Assembly (NCBI GenBank): GCA_963728925.1
Contig: CAVSMB010000030.1
Span: 1-28,560, forward strand
Source of the DNA: JBBPZA01 sp963728925
GTDB lineage: Bacteria > Actinomycetota > Thermoleophilia > Solirubrobacterales > Solirubrobacteraceae
Length of the DNA: 28,560 bases
Reading direction: 5' to 3'
Shown one piece after another: positions 1 to 7,502 of the stretch. How positions within the stretch are numbered: position 1 is the stretch's first letter; each line of letters starts with the position of its first letter. The position numbers and the translations under genes are program-made. The notes beneath the pieces are model-generated. The model did no database searches and was not told the origin of the DNA. It was given only the letters and a program-made list of their open reading frames with translations.

Positions 1-571
1 TTCTGCACGCGGCGCGCGAGGCGTGCGACCGCACCGGGGCGCTGCTGATCTTCGACGAGATCCAGTGCGCGATGGGAGCACGGGCAGGCTGTGGGCGCAC
101 GAGCACGCGGGCGTCGTGCCCGACGCGATGACGCTCGCCAAGGCGCTCGGGGGCGGGATGCCGATCGGCGCGCTCGTGACCTCGCCGGCGCTCGGGGACG
201 TGCTCGAGCCCGGCGACCACGGTTCGACCTTCGCCGGCGGGCCCGTCGTCGCGGCGGCGGCCCTCGCGGTACTCGACCTGATCGACGACGAGGCCTTCCT
301 GACGCGGGTGCGGGCGCGGGGGGCACGGCTCGCCGAGGGGCTGGCGGCCCTGCCCGGGGTGCGCGAGGTCCGCGGCCTGGGCCTCATGCTGGCCGTCGAG
401 ATCGACGACGCCCCCGAGCTCGTGCGCCGAGCATTGCTCGACCAGCGCCTCGTGCTCAACGCGACGGGACCGACGACTGTCCGCTTCCTGCCGGCGCTCA
501 CCGTCGGCGACCGCGACGTCGACGAGGCGCTCGCGCGGCTGCGCGCGCTGCTGGGCGAGCGCCGGGGCTGA
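1..571 (+). CDS. argD: Acetylornithine/ornithine aminotransferase, 3' part, frameshifted
   Basis: This is the C-terminal half of a PLP-dependent class III aminotransferase; the gene begins before the window. ArgD converts N-acetylglutamate semialdehyde to N-acetylornithine in arginine synthesis. Reading from base 3 gives LLIFDEIQCAMG, the conserved Asp-containing PLP strand. The expected GRTGRLWAHEHAGVVPDAM follows only in another frame. Near 77-79 the sequence ggagcacgg lacks one base relative to a gga-cgc-acg type reading. Beyond that point the frame is open to the TGA at 569-571 and contains TLAKALGGGMPIGAL, where the Lys is the Schiff-base residue, and a GSTFAGGP motif. The nearby intact argG supports ArgD over other class III aminotransferases. 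The single-base loss is either a sequencing or assembly error or a true lesion; several other single-base losses follow within 2 kb. Confidence 0.8.
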   Translation, partial: SARGARGVRPHRGAADLRRDPVRDGSTGRLWAHEHAGVVPDAMTLAKALGGGMPIGALVTSPALGDVLEPGDHGSTFAGGPVVAAAALAVLDLIDDEAFLTRVRARGARLAEGLAALPGVREVRGLGLMLAVEIDDAPELVRRALLDQRLVLNATGPTTVRFLPALTVGDRDVDEALARLRALLGERRG

Positions 572-637
572 CGCCCGCCCGGACGGTCCCGAGCCCGGCT
601 GACGATCCCGTGGCTGTCCGCCGCCGTACCGTTGGTC

Positions 638-822
638 ATGGACGCCCGACGCCGACGCGGATCGCTGCTCATCCTCCTTGCCGCCTTCGCCTCTTTCTGC
701 CTGTCAGTCACCCTGTGGTTCACCGACAATCGCGACGAGGGCATCTTCGTCGGGCTCCGGGTCCCCTCGATCCTCGCCCTCGCGGGTTCTACCTCGCGTC
801 GCTCGGGCGGCCCTCGTCGTGA
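638..822 (+). pseudogene. Small two-segment membrane protein, one-base frameshift
   Basis: Starting at ATG 638 the translation begins MDARRRRGSLLILLAAFASF and has a clear hydrophobic segment at about residues 9-28. It continues through a hydrophilic NRDEG stretch to IFVGLRVPSILALA. Near 783 the frame breaks. Adding one base gives a continuing GFYLASLGRPSS and the stop TGA at 820-822. The repaired product would be about 61 residues with two membrane segments. A TACCGT hexamer lies just before the start. The stop overlaps the GTG start of the next small ORF, so the two look co-translated. I do not recognise a named family. Function is unknown. Confidence 0.45.
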
Positions 823-1018
823 CCCTGTTCATCGGCATCGTGGGGATCCTGGTCACGGCCATCACCGTGGCCGGCATGGTCCTGCTCACCGACGCCGGCT
901 CGGACGAGAGCGCGGCTCGCTGCAGGCCGACGAGGACCACGCGCGCCAGGACGCCGACGCGGCGTTCGACGAGCGCGCGCGCGAACGCTCGCTGCGGCGC
1001 GGCCGCGCGCCGGCGTAG
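819..1018 (+). pseudogene. Small single-TM protein, one-base frameshift
   Basis: GTG at 819 overlaps the TGA of the preceding ORF. The start of the product, MTLFIGIVGILVTAITVAGM, is a good membrane helix followed by LLTDAGSDES. Around 905-925 the frame is lost. With one base added it continues as LQADEDHARQDADAAFDERA and a basic tail to the TAG at 1016-1018. The repaired protein is about 66 residues: one N-terminal membrane segment and a charged, probably cytoplasmic, helical tail. A related stretch recurs at 1303-1449. No family is recognised. Confidence 0.4.
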
Positions 1019-1504
1019 CGCTTCCAGGTTCCCGACGTTTCGCCGCGCGGAAACGGCAGCGACGAGGGGAGGGGGGAGTATTTCGTAGCAGGGGTCCCTC
1101 GTCCGGGCGCCCGCGCTACGTTCCTCCCCGCCAGCCAGCAGTTCGTAGCACGCTCGGGGCGGGGCGCGACGATTGCGACGTTGCGCTGCCTGGAAGCCGG
1201 CGATCGACCACCGTTCAAGACCCTCCCTCCCTAGACCGATGCTGTACACGCCGGCGCCCCGCTTCCGCGGAACCATCCGTCCCCGCGGCCGCGCCCTTCC
1301 TCGTGACCGTGATCGTCGTCGCGGGCATGGTCCTGCTGACGGCTGCCGGGCGGAGGGCCACAGCGGCTCGCCGCAGAGCGATCCGGCGGCCACCGGCGAC
1401 GGTAAGGGCGACGAGCGCGACAGGCGCGCGCGAGCGGCTCATGCGGTAGCGATAGCCCGGCGAAGAACCCCGAGCGCGCGGCGATCGCGGGGAGGTGCGG
1501 TCAC
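1019..1504. other. Intergenic stretch with a degenerate copy of the upstream small membrane ORF
   Basis: No confident gene lies here. A GTG-started ORF at 1303-1449 begins with VIVVAGMVLLTAAG. At 1324-1337 it shares 14 identical bases with 873-886 of the preceding small gene, at the same place in the hydrophobic helix. After the helix this frame becomes basic and low-quality, while another frame reads GHSGSPQSDPAATGDG. The copy therefore looks frameshifted and decayed. Two short similar strings, ttcgtagcaggggtcc near 1082 and ttcgtagcacgctcgg near 1141, flank a GC-rich spacer. Their meaning is unclear. Confidence 0.35.
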
Positions 1505-2182
1505 TCAGTCCGCGGGTCCCTGCGAGGAGAACCGCACCCAGCGCTCGGCGCCGGTGGAGTGGGCGACGCCGGAGTCTCCGACGACCGTGTAGCCCCTGCC
1601 ACCGTTGTCGACCTCGATGCGCCCCGATTTGGCGCCGCTCCTCCACGTCACGTACGCGCGCCACGTGCAGAGGCAGCGCCTCGATGCGGCGACGATCTGG
1701 AGCAGTAGCGGATCGGTGATCGACACCGTCCACGGAAGCGGATCGGCAGCGAGGCGCTCTGCGCTGGCCGGTCCAGGGTGCCGAGTTCGCCGTGCGGAGC
1801 GCTGGTCGAGTCGACGATCGCCGCCGGCCGCCGGTCCAGGTCGACCAGCACCGACCGTCCGTGAACCGAGTGGCCGCACGGGGCGGAGAACACCGCGCCC
1901 GGCGAACGGCGCCGTCGCTGCACCTCGACTTCGATCCCGGTGAGGGTGATGGTCCGCGACGACTCGCCCTGGATGGAGACCTCGACCAGATTCTGGCCGG
2001 CGACGCCGGCGCCGTGACCGTGCCGGGTCGGACTTGAACAAGTCGAGCACACGCTCGCCGAGCCCGGTTCCGATGGCCGTCACGATCGCAATGACGAGCG
2101 CCGTCGCGACGGCTACGAGGAACGCGTGGGTTTCCGCTCTCGCTTCGCCTGGCTCATGGCTCGGTCCTGGTGACCGTCGCAT
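1505..2182 (-). pseudogene. Membrane-anchored protein with C-terminal CxCxW-type domain, two frameshifts
   Basis: Three minus-strand pieces in two frames line up as one protein. The N-terminal piece has a membrane helix (FLVAVATALVIAIVTAIG) followed by LDLFKSDP. The middle piece, in another frame, reads QNLVEVSIQGESSRTITLTG and then SVLVDLDRRPAAIVDS. The C-terminal piece returns to the first frame with LPWTVSITDPLLLQIVAAS, CLCTWRAYVTW and SGRIEVDNGGRGYTVVG, ending at the stop at 1505-1507. This order of strands ending in a CxCxW motif and a WxSGxxxGxIxVDxGGxxF-like motif is familiar from actinobacterial hypothetical proteins of unknown function. The two shifts (about 2010 and about 1780) break the gene. 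The exact start is unclear: ATG at 2182 is in frame with the first piece, while ATG at 2157 is not. Confidence 0.5.
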
Positions 2183-2243
2183 AACCGTAGACCGGCGACG
2201 ATCGAGCAAGAGCTGTGCACGGCACCCAGGAGCGGGACGGGGT

Positions 2244-2249
2244 TACGCT
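2244..2249 (+). promoter_or_regulatory. -10-like hexamer of argG
   Basis: TACGCT ends 9 nt before the GTG start of argG. There is no convincing Shine-Dalgarno in those 9 nt, so transcription would begin at or next to the start codon (leaderless mRNA). The same spacing recurs before dnaE, gltX and vanZ in this window. Confidence 0.5.
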
Positions 2250-2258
2250 TCCGCTCTC

Positions 2259-3524
2259 GTGAGCCATCCCGCGCCCGAGTTCCCGCCACGCACCGCTTCC
2301 TACGAGGCCGATCCCGCGGCGGTCTCGCGCGTCTGCTTGTTGTACTCCGGTGGCCTGGACACGAGCGTGATGCTCAAGTGGATCCAGGACGTCTACGGCG
2401 CGCAGGTCGTCGCGCTGACGGTCAACCTCGGTCAGCCCGGCGAGGACTACGACGGTGTGCTGGGCAAGGCGCTCGCGCTTGGCGCGGTGGACGCCCGGGT
2501 GATCGACGCGCGCGAGGAGTTCGCCCGCGGCTACGTGCTCCCGTCGATACGTGCGAACGCGCTCTACGGCGGCGGCTACCCGCTCTTCACCGCGCTGGGG
2601 CGGCCGCTGATCGCCAAGCTCGCGGTCGACGTCGCTCGCGAGACGGGCTGCGACACGATCGCCCACGGGTGCACGGGCAAGGGCAACGACCAGGTTCGCA
2701 TCGAGGCCACCGCCGCGACGCTCGCCCCCGAGCTGAAGGTCATCGCTCCGGTGCGGACGTGGGCGATGGGGCGCGAGGAGGAGATCGCCTACGCGCGCGA
2801 GCACGGGATCCCGCTCAAGGGCGGGACCGAGGTGACGCCCTACTCGATCGACGACAACCTGTGGGGGCGCTCGTCGGAGGGCCGCTGGATCGAGGAGCTC
2901 GACCACGCGCCCGAGGACGACGTCTTCCAGCTCGTGACGCGCCCCGAGGAAGCGCCGGACGAGGCCCAGGTCGTATCGGTCTCCTTCGAGCGCGGCGTGC
3001 CGGTCGCCCTCGACGGCGAGCGCCTGGGTCTCGTCGAGCTGCTCGAGCGGGCCGGCGAGCTCGGTGCTCGCCACGGCGTGGGCATCGTCGACCACATCGA
3101 GGACCGGATCGTCGGGCTCAAGGTGCGCGACATCTACGAGGTGCCCGCCGCCGCGATCATCCTCCCCGCCCATGCCGAGCTCGAGAAGCTCGTCGGGACC
3201 ATCCACCAGAACCAGTTCAAGCCCTCGCTGGAGCGCCAGTGGTCCTACCTCGTGTACGCGGGGCTGTGGTGGGAGCCGCTTCGCGCCGACCTCGACGCCT
3301 ACATCGAGCACGTCAACGAGCAGGTGACCGGGACGATCGGGCTCAAGCTCTACAAGGGATCGGTCCGGGTGGTGACCCGCGAGTCGCCCAACGCGGTCTA
3401 CGACGCCCAGCTCGCGAGCTTCGCCCAGTCGGGCGGGCTCTTCGCACAGGCGGCGTCGCCGGGCTTCATCGAGCTCTGGTCGCTGCAGTCGCGCATGGCG
3501 TGGCGGCTGCGAAACGCCGAGTAG
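2259..3524 (+). CDS. argG: Argininosuccinate synthase
   Basis: This cytoplasmic enzyme condenses citrulline and aspartate using ATP to give argininosuccinate, the penultimate step of arginine synthesis. The 421-residue product has the N-type ATP-pyrophosphatase loop YSGGLDTSV at residues 29-37, an AHGCTGKGNDQVR motif near 140-150, TPYSIDDNLWGRS, and the C-terminal NQFKPSLERQWSYLVYAGLWW and GSVRVV segments. The length is normal for the family. GTG at 2259 was chosen because homologous sequence begins shortly after it and a -10-like TACGCT lies 9 nt upstream; the in-frame extension back to 2034 has no family-like sequence. ArgD lies upstream in the same direction, and a short membrane ORF follows 29 nt downstream. 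Confidence 0.96.
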   Translation: MSHPAPEFPPRTASYEADPAAVSRVCLLYSGGLDTSVMLKWIQDVYGAQVVALTVNLGQPGEDYDGVLGKALALGAVDARVIDAREEFARGYVLPSIRANALYGGGYPLFTALGRPLIAKLAVDVARETGCDTIAHGCTGKGNDQVRIEATAATLAPELKVIAPVRTWAMGREEEIAYAREHGIPLKGGTEVTPYSIDDNLWGRSSEGRWIEELDHAPEDDVFQLVTRPEEAPDEAQVVSVSFERGVPVALDGERLGLVELLERAGELGARHGVGIVDHIEDRIVGLKVRDIYEVPAAAIILPAHAELEKLVGTIHQNQFKPSLERQWSYLVYAGLWWEPLRADLDAYIEHVNEQVTGTIGLKLYKGSVRVVTRESPNAVYDAQLASFAQSGGLFAQAASPGFIELWSLQSRMAWRLRNAE

Positions 3525-3553
3525 CCGACCAGCGCGACGGGTGGACGGAGGGC

Positions 3554-3715
3554 ATGGGGTACAAGATTCTCGGCTTGATCGTCTGGAAGGGCGGGAAGTG
3601 GTTCGTGGGCCGCAAGTACGGCACCACGCCCCGCAACGTCGTCGCCGGGACCGTCGTCGCCGGCGCGCTCGCGGCGACCGCGATCGTCGCGCTGCGCGAC
3701 AGCCGCTCCGCTTAG
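3554..3715 (+). CDS. Small membrane protein (53 aa)
   Basis: ATG at 3554 is preceded by GGAGGG a few bases upstream, one of the few clear Shine-Dalgarno sites among the chromosomal genes here. That fits an internal operon gene translated from the argG message. The product starts MGYKILGLIVWKGGKWFVGR, has a basic KYGTTPRN loop, and then a single Ala/Val-rich helix (VVAGTVVAGALAATAIVAL) ending RDSRSA. It has no signal peptidase site and probably sits in the cytoplasmic membrane. No named family is recognised. A 7-bp hairpin follows the stop. Confidence 0.6.
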   Translation: MGYKILGLIVWKGGKWFVGRKYGTTPRNVVAGTVVAGALAATAIVALRDSRSA

Positions 3716-3737
3716 CCCGGCGCTCGGCATAGCCCGC

Positions 3738-3756
3738 CGCTCGGCTGGGCCGAGCG
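3738..3756 (+). terminator. Hairpin downstream of the argG operon
   Basis: CGCTCGG (3738-3744), loop CTGGG, CCGAGCG (3750-3756) forms a perfect 7-bp GC stem 22 nt after the stop of the 53-aa gene. A short TTT follows at 3762-3764. It is a plausible terminator, but the T tract is weak. Confidence 0.4.
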
Positions 3757-3837
3757 CTCGGTTTGCCCCGGCCTTCGGGCTAGCCTCGCTTCCGGGCGAC
3801 CGGCCCTCGGGCGGACCGACTCGTCCGGCCTCACGCC

Positions 3838-3843
3838 TACCTT
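3838..3843 (+). promoter_or_regulatory. -10-like hexamer before the coiled-coil gene
   Basis: TACCTT lies 7 nt before GTG 3851, the start of a 10-codon ORF (MTRVGAFLRG, stop 3881-3883). That ORF overlaps the GTG start of the large coiled-coil gene at 3876 by 8 nt. If the -10 is real, the mRNA starts on the small ORF, which could couple translation into the next gene. Confidence 0.35.
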
Positions 3844-3875
3844 GGGCGTCGTGACACGGGTCGGAGCGTTCTTGC

Positions 3876-6764
3876 GTGGTTGAACCCGGTCCGGGCGAGA
3901 CGCCCGAGGAGCCGCGCGACCCGCAGGAGAACGACGAGACTGTCGTCGATCCCGCGGTGCTGGCCGAACGCCGGGCGCGGCGGGCCGAGCAGGCCGAGGA
4001 TGCCCACGCACGGCGGGCGGCCGAGGCCGACGAGGCGCTCGCGACCGCCCAGGCCGAGCTGCACCGCGCGCAGGTGCGCCTCGAACGCGCGCTCGAGGAC
4101 CGTGCTCGGCTCGACGCGCAGCTCGCCGCGCGCGACCGCGAGCTTCGCGCGGCCCGCGAGCGCGCTCACGCCGAGGAGCGCCAGCGCCAGGAGGAGGTGG
4201 GGGAGGCCGCCGAGCGCCTCGACCGGCTGCGCTCCGAGGCGGAGTCGCTGCGGCGCCGTCTGGCGTCGGCGGGCGGCAAGGACCTCTTGGCGCTTCGCGA
4301 GCGCGTGCAGCGGGCCGACGCGGCGGCCGCGCGGCTGCGTGCCGACCTCGATGCTCAGATCGCGGCTGAGGCGCGCGTGCGCGCCGCGCTCGGCTCCGCG
4401 AGGGTGCAGCTGGCCGAGCTCCGGCGCCGCGCGAGCGCGGAGTCGGGTGGCGAGGTCGCTCGCCGGGTCGCCGAGCTGCGGGCGCTCGCGGACGACCTCG
4501 GGGCGAAGCTGACGGTCCTCGAGGCCGAACGCCGCACTGCGCTCGCCGCGGCGCGCCGCTCCGACGAGGCGCGCGCCGCGGCCGAGGCCGAGCGCGACGC
4601 GCTCCGCGACGAGGCCGAGCGCACCGCCGCGGCGCTGCTGGCCGCCCGCGCCACCCCGGTCGTCGTCCCCGGCCTGGAGGCGGCGCTCGAGGAGGCCCGC
4701 CGCGAGCTCGCCGAGACCGGCGAGCGTGAGCTGCGCACCCAGACGGTCGCGCGGGAGCTCGTCACGACCGCGACGACGGCGCTCACCGAGGCCGAGACGC
4801 GCCTGGCCGAGGCCGAGACGATCACGCGGAGCCTCCGTGACGAGCTGATCACGGAGCGGGCCCGCCGCGAGGGGGCCGACGCGGGGCGCGAGGAGACCGA
4901 CGCCGCGCGCGCGGAGGCCGGCGCGGCGCGCGAGGAGGCCGACGCGGCCCGCGCACGGGCCGAGCGGCGCGCGGACGAGCAGAGCGAGGCCCGCGCGCAG
5001 GCCGAGCAGGCCCATGAGGCGGCGGTCGCCGCGCTCACTGCGCTGCGCGAGGACGTCGCCGAGGCAAAGCGCGCCCGCAAGGAGGCCGCGCGGGACGCGG
5101 AGCGCGAGCACAAGGAGGCGGTTCGAAGGACCGAGCGGGCCCGCGACGAAGCCGAGCGCAGGCGCAAGGAGGCCCTTCGGGAAGCAGACCGTGCTCGCGA
5201 TGACGCCGGGCGCGCGCGGGTGGTGGCGACCGCGGCCGAGCGAGCGGCCGAAGAGGCCGGCACCGAGGCGCGCAAGGCACGCAAACGGGCGGCCGACGCA
5301 GAACGCTCGCGGGAGAGGCTCGCCGCGCGGGTCGCCGACCTCGAGCGTGTCGAGGCGGCGCGCGACGTCGACGCGGAGGTCGCGAGCCGCCTCGAGGTCG
5401 AGCGCCGGGAGATGCGGAGCACCGAGAAGCGGCTCATCGCCGAGATCGCCGCGCGGACCAGGCGCCTCGGCGAAGCGGAGGCCGCGCTCGCTCGCGCGGC
5501 GCCCGAACGCGACGAGCCGTCGGCGGCGCGGCTGGCCGCCGAGAGCCGCCTGGCGCGGGCACACCGGCCCACACCGGCGGCCACCGCCGCCGAGGCGCGC
5601 ATGGCCGCCGCCGCGCTCGCCGCCCCGCCCGCCGAGCTCGAGGCGCCGCCGGCCGAGGTCGAGGCGCCGCCGGCCGAGGTCGAGGCGCCGCCGGCCGAGG
5701 TCGAGGCGCCGCCGGCCGAGGTCGAGGCGCCGCCGGCCGAGGTCGAGGCGCCGCCGGCCGAGGTCGAGGCGCCGCCGCTCGAGGTCGGGGTCTCTCCGCC
5801 ATCGGAGGTCGCCCCGCCGGCCGAGGTCGATGGGCCGCCGCCCCAGGTCGGGGTCTCTCCGCCGGCCGAGGTCTCTCCTCCGTCCGCCGGAAACGGGGGA
5901 GGGAGGGTCGGGGCGCTCGAGCGGCCCCCGGCCGCCGAGCCCGGCGAGGCGTTCGTCTCCACGCTTGCTGCCGCGGCGCTTCCGCCCGCGGTCGCTGCCG
6001 GCCCGGGGTGGCTCGGGCGCGCGCTCGTGGAGGTCGCCGGCCGCGACCCCTCAGGCGCCGGGGAGCTGCTGCGCGCGCTCCTGCCACTGCACGGGCTTCA
6101 GGCGAAGCGCGCCGTGGACTACGACCTCGTGCTCGAGCCCGGCGGGGTCTGGCGCGTCGTCGTCGTGCCAGGGCGTCTTGCCGAAGTCCGCCCGCTCGAC
6201 GCCCCGCGCGCGAGGAAGGAGGTGGATCTTCGCCTCGAGACCGATTCGGGCACCCTCGCCGCCACGCTCGCGGGCGCCAACGCCCGCAAGGCCCGGCGGG
6301 CCGGACAGGTGAGGACCAAAGGATCCCGTCGCGCGGCGAAGGCGACGCTCCGCGCGCTCGCGGCGGCGCCGCTCGACCTGCGAAGCGCCGCTCGGGCGGG
6401 CCTCTACCTGCCGCCGCCGCTCGCCTACCTCGCCCTCTCGCGGGCGGTCGTGCCGGGGTGGACGGCCGGGTGGCGGTTCGTCGTCGCCCACGAGCTCACT
6501 GGCCCTGGTGGGGGAACCTGGGACCTGCACGTCGACGGCGCGGCGCCCCTGCGCGCTACCGACACGGCGCCCCCACCCGCCGACGCGGCGCCGGGTCGGC
6601 CGATCGCGACGGTGCGCTGCTCGACCGCCGCCTTCGTTCCGCTGCTCGCCCAGGAGCCCGCCCCGGGTGGCGAGAAAGTCGGTCTGCGCGGTGACGTCGC
6701 GGCCGTCGCGCTGGTGCGGCGCTGGGTCGCCGGCGTCCAGGAAGGCTCGCTGCCGCCGCCGTGA
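3876..6764 (+). CDS. Large coiled-coil protein with proline-rich repeat and possible SCP2-like C-terminus
   Basis: The 962-residue protein has three parts. Residues about 25-560 are almost uninterrupted Ala/Glu/Arg heptad-like sequence with no prolines in long stretches, a long coiled coil. Residues 589-637 are seven 7-residue units, six identical EAPPAEV and one EAPPLEV, encoded by 21-bp direct repeats; a looser Pro/Val-rich linker follows to about 675. Residues about 695-962 are globular and seem to contain two related halves, each with a beta-rich stretch (VDLRLETDSGTLAATLAG; PIATVRCSTAAFVPLLAQ) followed by a G(D/S)-(R/V)-A(A/V)-like helix. This resembles the sterol-carrier SCP2 fold, but that is my inference from pattern only. 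There is no signal peptide or membrane segment. GTG 3876 has a GGAG about 10 nt upstream. A scaffold or cytoskeletal role is possible; the function is unknown. Confidence 0.75.
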   Translation: MVEPGPGETPEEPRDPQENDETVVDPAVLAERRARRAEQAEDAHARRAAEADEALATAQAELHRAQVRLERALEDRARLDAQLAARDRELRAARERAHAEERQRQEEVGEAAERLDRLRSEAESLRRRLASAGGKDLLALRERVQRADAAAARLRADLDAQIAAEARVRAALGSARVQLAELRRRASAESGGEVARRVAELRALADDLGAKLTVLEAERRTALAAARRSDEARAAAEAERDALRDEAERTAAALLAARATPVVVPGLEAALEEARRELAETGERELRTQTVARELVTTATTALTEAETRLAEAETITRSLRDELITERARREGADAGREETDAARAEAGAAREEADAARARAERRADEQSEARAQAEQAHEAAVAALTALREDVAEAKRARKEAARDAEREHKEAVRRTERARDEAERRRKEALREADRARDDAGRARVVATAAERAAEEAGTEARKARKRAADAERSRERLAARVADLERVEAARDVDAEVASRLEVERREMRSTEKRLIAEIAARTRRLGEAEAALARAAPERDEPSAARLAAESRLARAHRPTPAATAAEARMAAAALAAPPAELEAPPAEVEAPPAEVEAPPAEVEAPPAEVEAPPAEVEAPPAEVEAPPLEVGVSPPSEVAPPAEVDGPPPQVGVSPPAEVSPPSAGNGGGRVGALERPPAAEPGEAFVSTLAAAALPPAVAAGPGWLGRALVEVAGRDPSGAGELLRALLPLHGLQAKRAVDYDLVLEPGGVWRVVVVPGRLAEVRPLDAPRARKEVDLRLETDSGTLAATLAGANARKARRAGQVRTKGSRRAAKATLRALAAAPLDLRSAARAGLYLPPPLAYLALSRAVVPGWTAGWRFVVAHELTGPGGGTWDLHVDGAAPLRATDTAPPPADAAPGRPIATVRCSTAAFVPLLAQEPAPGGEKVGLRGDVAAVALVRRWVAGVQEGSLPPP
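5640..5786 (+). repeat. Seven tandem 21-bp repeats in the coiled-coil gene
   Basis: Six perfect copies of a 21-bp unit encode EAPPAEV (5640-5765). A seventh copy (5766-5786) differs at two bases and encodes EAPPLEV. The identity at third codon positions points to recent slippage-type expansion. The unit is in frame, so copy-number change would only lengthen or shorten the linker. Confidence 0.95.
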
Positions 6765-6777
6765 CGGCGGGGCTGCC

Positions 6778-6935
6778 TTACGCGTGGCCGACGGCGAAAG
6801 CGACGAGCGCCACCGCGATCCCTCCGGCGGTGACCTGGAGGAGCGAGCGGTGCAGGGAGACCTTGAGGACCTGCAGACCGCGCTGACGGTCGCCTACGTC
6901 GTCGTCGCGATCGAGCTGGTCGCCGTCGACGGGCC
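6778..6935. pseudogene. Possible fragments of a VIT1/CCC1-like membrane protein on both strands
   Basis: Between the coiled-coil gene and fur there is no complete gene. On the minus strand, 6876 down to the TAA at 6778-6780 reads SLHRSLLQVTAGGIAVALVA and ends AFAVGHA, like the last helix of VIT1/CCC1 iron/manganese transporters. Immediately adjacent but on the plus strand, 6877-6935 reads TALTVAYVVVAIELVAV, like the preceding helix of the same family. The two pieces are head to head, as if one had been inverted. No start codon serves the minus-strand piece. The resemblance is by eye and could be chance in GC-rich sequence. Confidence 0.25.
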
Positions 6936-7043
6936 CGCGCCGGCTCGGGCGGGGCGCCGGACACCTCGCCGCGGGGCCGCGCCGGGTCGGGCGGCCACGA
7001 GGCCGACGACGCCGCCCTCACCACCGCGCTTCGTGACCGCGCC

Positions 7044-7418
7044 ATGCGAGTGACGCCCCAACGGCTCGTCCTCCACCGCGTTCTGCGCGAACGCGACCGG
7101 CACGTGACCGCAGAGGAGCTTGCTCGCGAGGCCGGCGAGCGGCTGCCCAACGTGTCGCCTCCGACCGTCTACGCGACCCTCGAGCTCTTCGAGCAGCTCG
7201 GGCTCGTCCGCCGTGTCGCCACGGCGGGCGGCGTCGCGCTCTACGACCCGCGCGTCGAGGACCACGGCCACCTCGTTTGCCGCCGCTGCGGTCGTGTCGA
7301 GGACGTCGACGCCCACGCCGATCCCGGCCCGACGCTCGCCGCCGCGCGCCGCGCGGGCTTCGCGCCCGAGCGGGCCGAGACCGCCGTGGTCGGGCTGTGC
7401 AGGGACTGCCGCGCCTGA
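7044..7418 (+). CDS. Fur-family transcriptional regulator
   Basis: The 124-residue protein has the Fur winged-helix (VTPQRLVLHRVL, then SPPTVYATLELFEQLGLVRR), the metal-binding DHGHLVCRRCGRVEDVD motif, and a C-terminal CRDC pair that completes the structural zinc site. It should act as a metal- or redox-dependent repressor; which metal cannot be told. ATG 7044 gives MRVTPQRL, so the protein would lack most of the first helix usual in Fur. The preceding in-frame codons read ALTTALRDRA, which looks like that missing helix, but no ATG, GTG or TTG is available there. Either a non-standard start or a sequence error upstream is possible. It precedes dnaE by 84 nt. Confidence 0.85.
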   Translation: MRVTPQRLVLHRVLRERDRHVTAEELAREAGERLPNVSPPTVYATLELFEQLGLVRRVATAGGVALYDPRVEDHGHLVCRRCGRVEDVDAHADPGPTLAAARRAGFAPERAETAVVGLCRDCRA

Positions 7419-7487
7419 CCGCACGCCCATCCCGCACCGAGCGCGAAACGCGCCCGCCGCGCCGCCGGGGCCATCCGCGCCGGCACC

Positions 7488-7493
7488 TATGCT
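7488..7493 (+). promoter_or_regulatory. -10-like hexamer of dnaE
   Basis: TATGCT ends 9 nt before the ATG of dnaE, with no purine-rich Shine-Dalgarno between them. This is the best match to the -10 consensus in the window and a good candidate for leaderless transcription. Confidence 0.55.
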
Positions 7494-7502
7494 CAGACCC
7501 GA

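Noticed and set aside
2034..2258. 75-codon N-terminal extension of argG
   Set aside because: Not family-like; it overlaps the antisense membrane-protein gene, and GTG 2259 has a -10 element at the usual distance.
2154..3311. 385-codon open frame on the minus strand opposite argG
   Set aside because: Shadow of argG: composition is typical of an antisense frame and no motif is present.
5640..5786. Possible CRISPR array
   Set aside because: The repeats are contiguous 21-bp in-frame units with no spacers; they encode a Pro-rich linker.
3837..5962. Two long minus-strand frames opposite the coiled-coil gene (575 and 535 codons)
   Set aside because: Both are low-complexity reflections of the Ala/Glu/Arg coiled coil and its 21-bp repeat.
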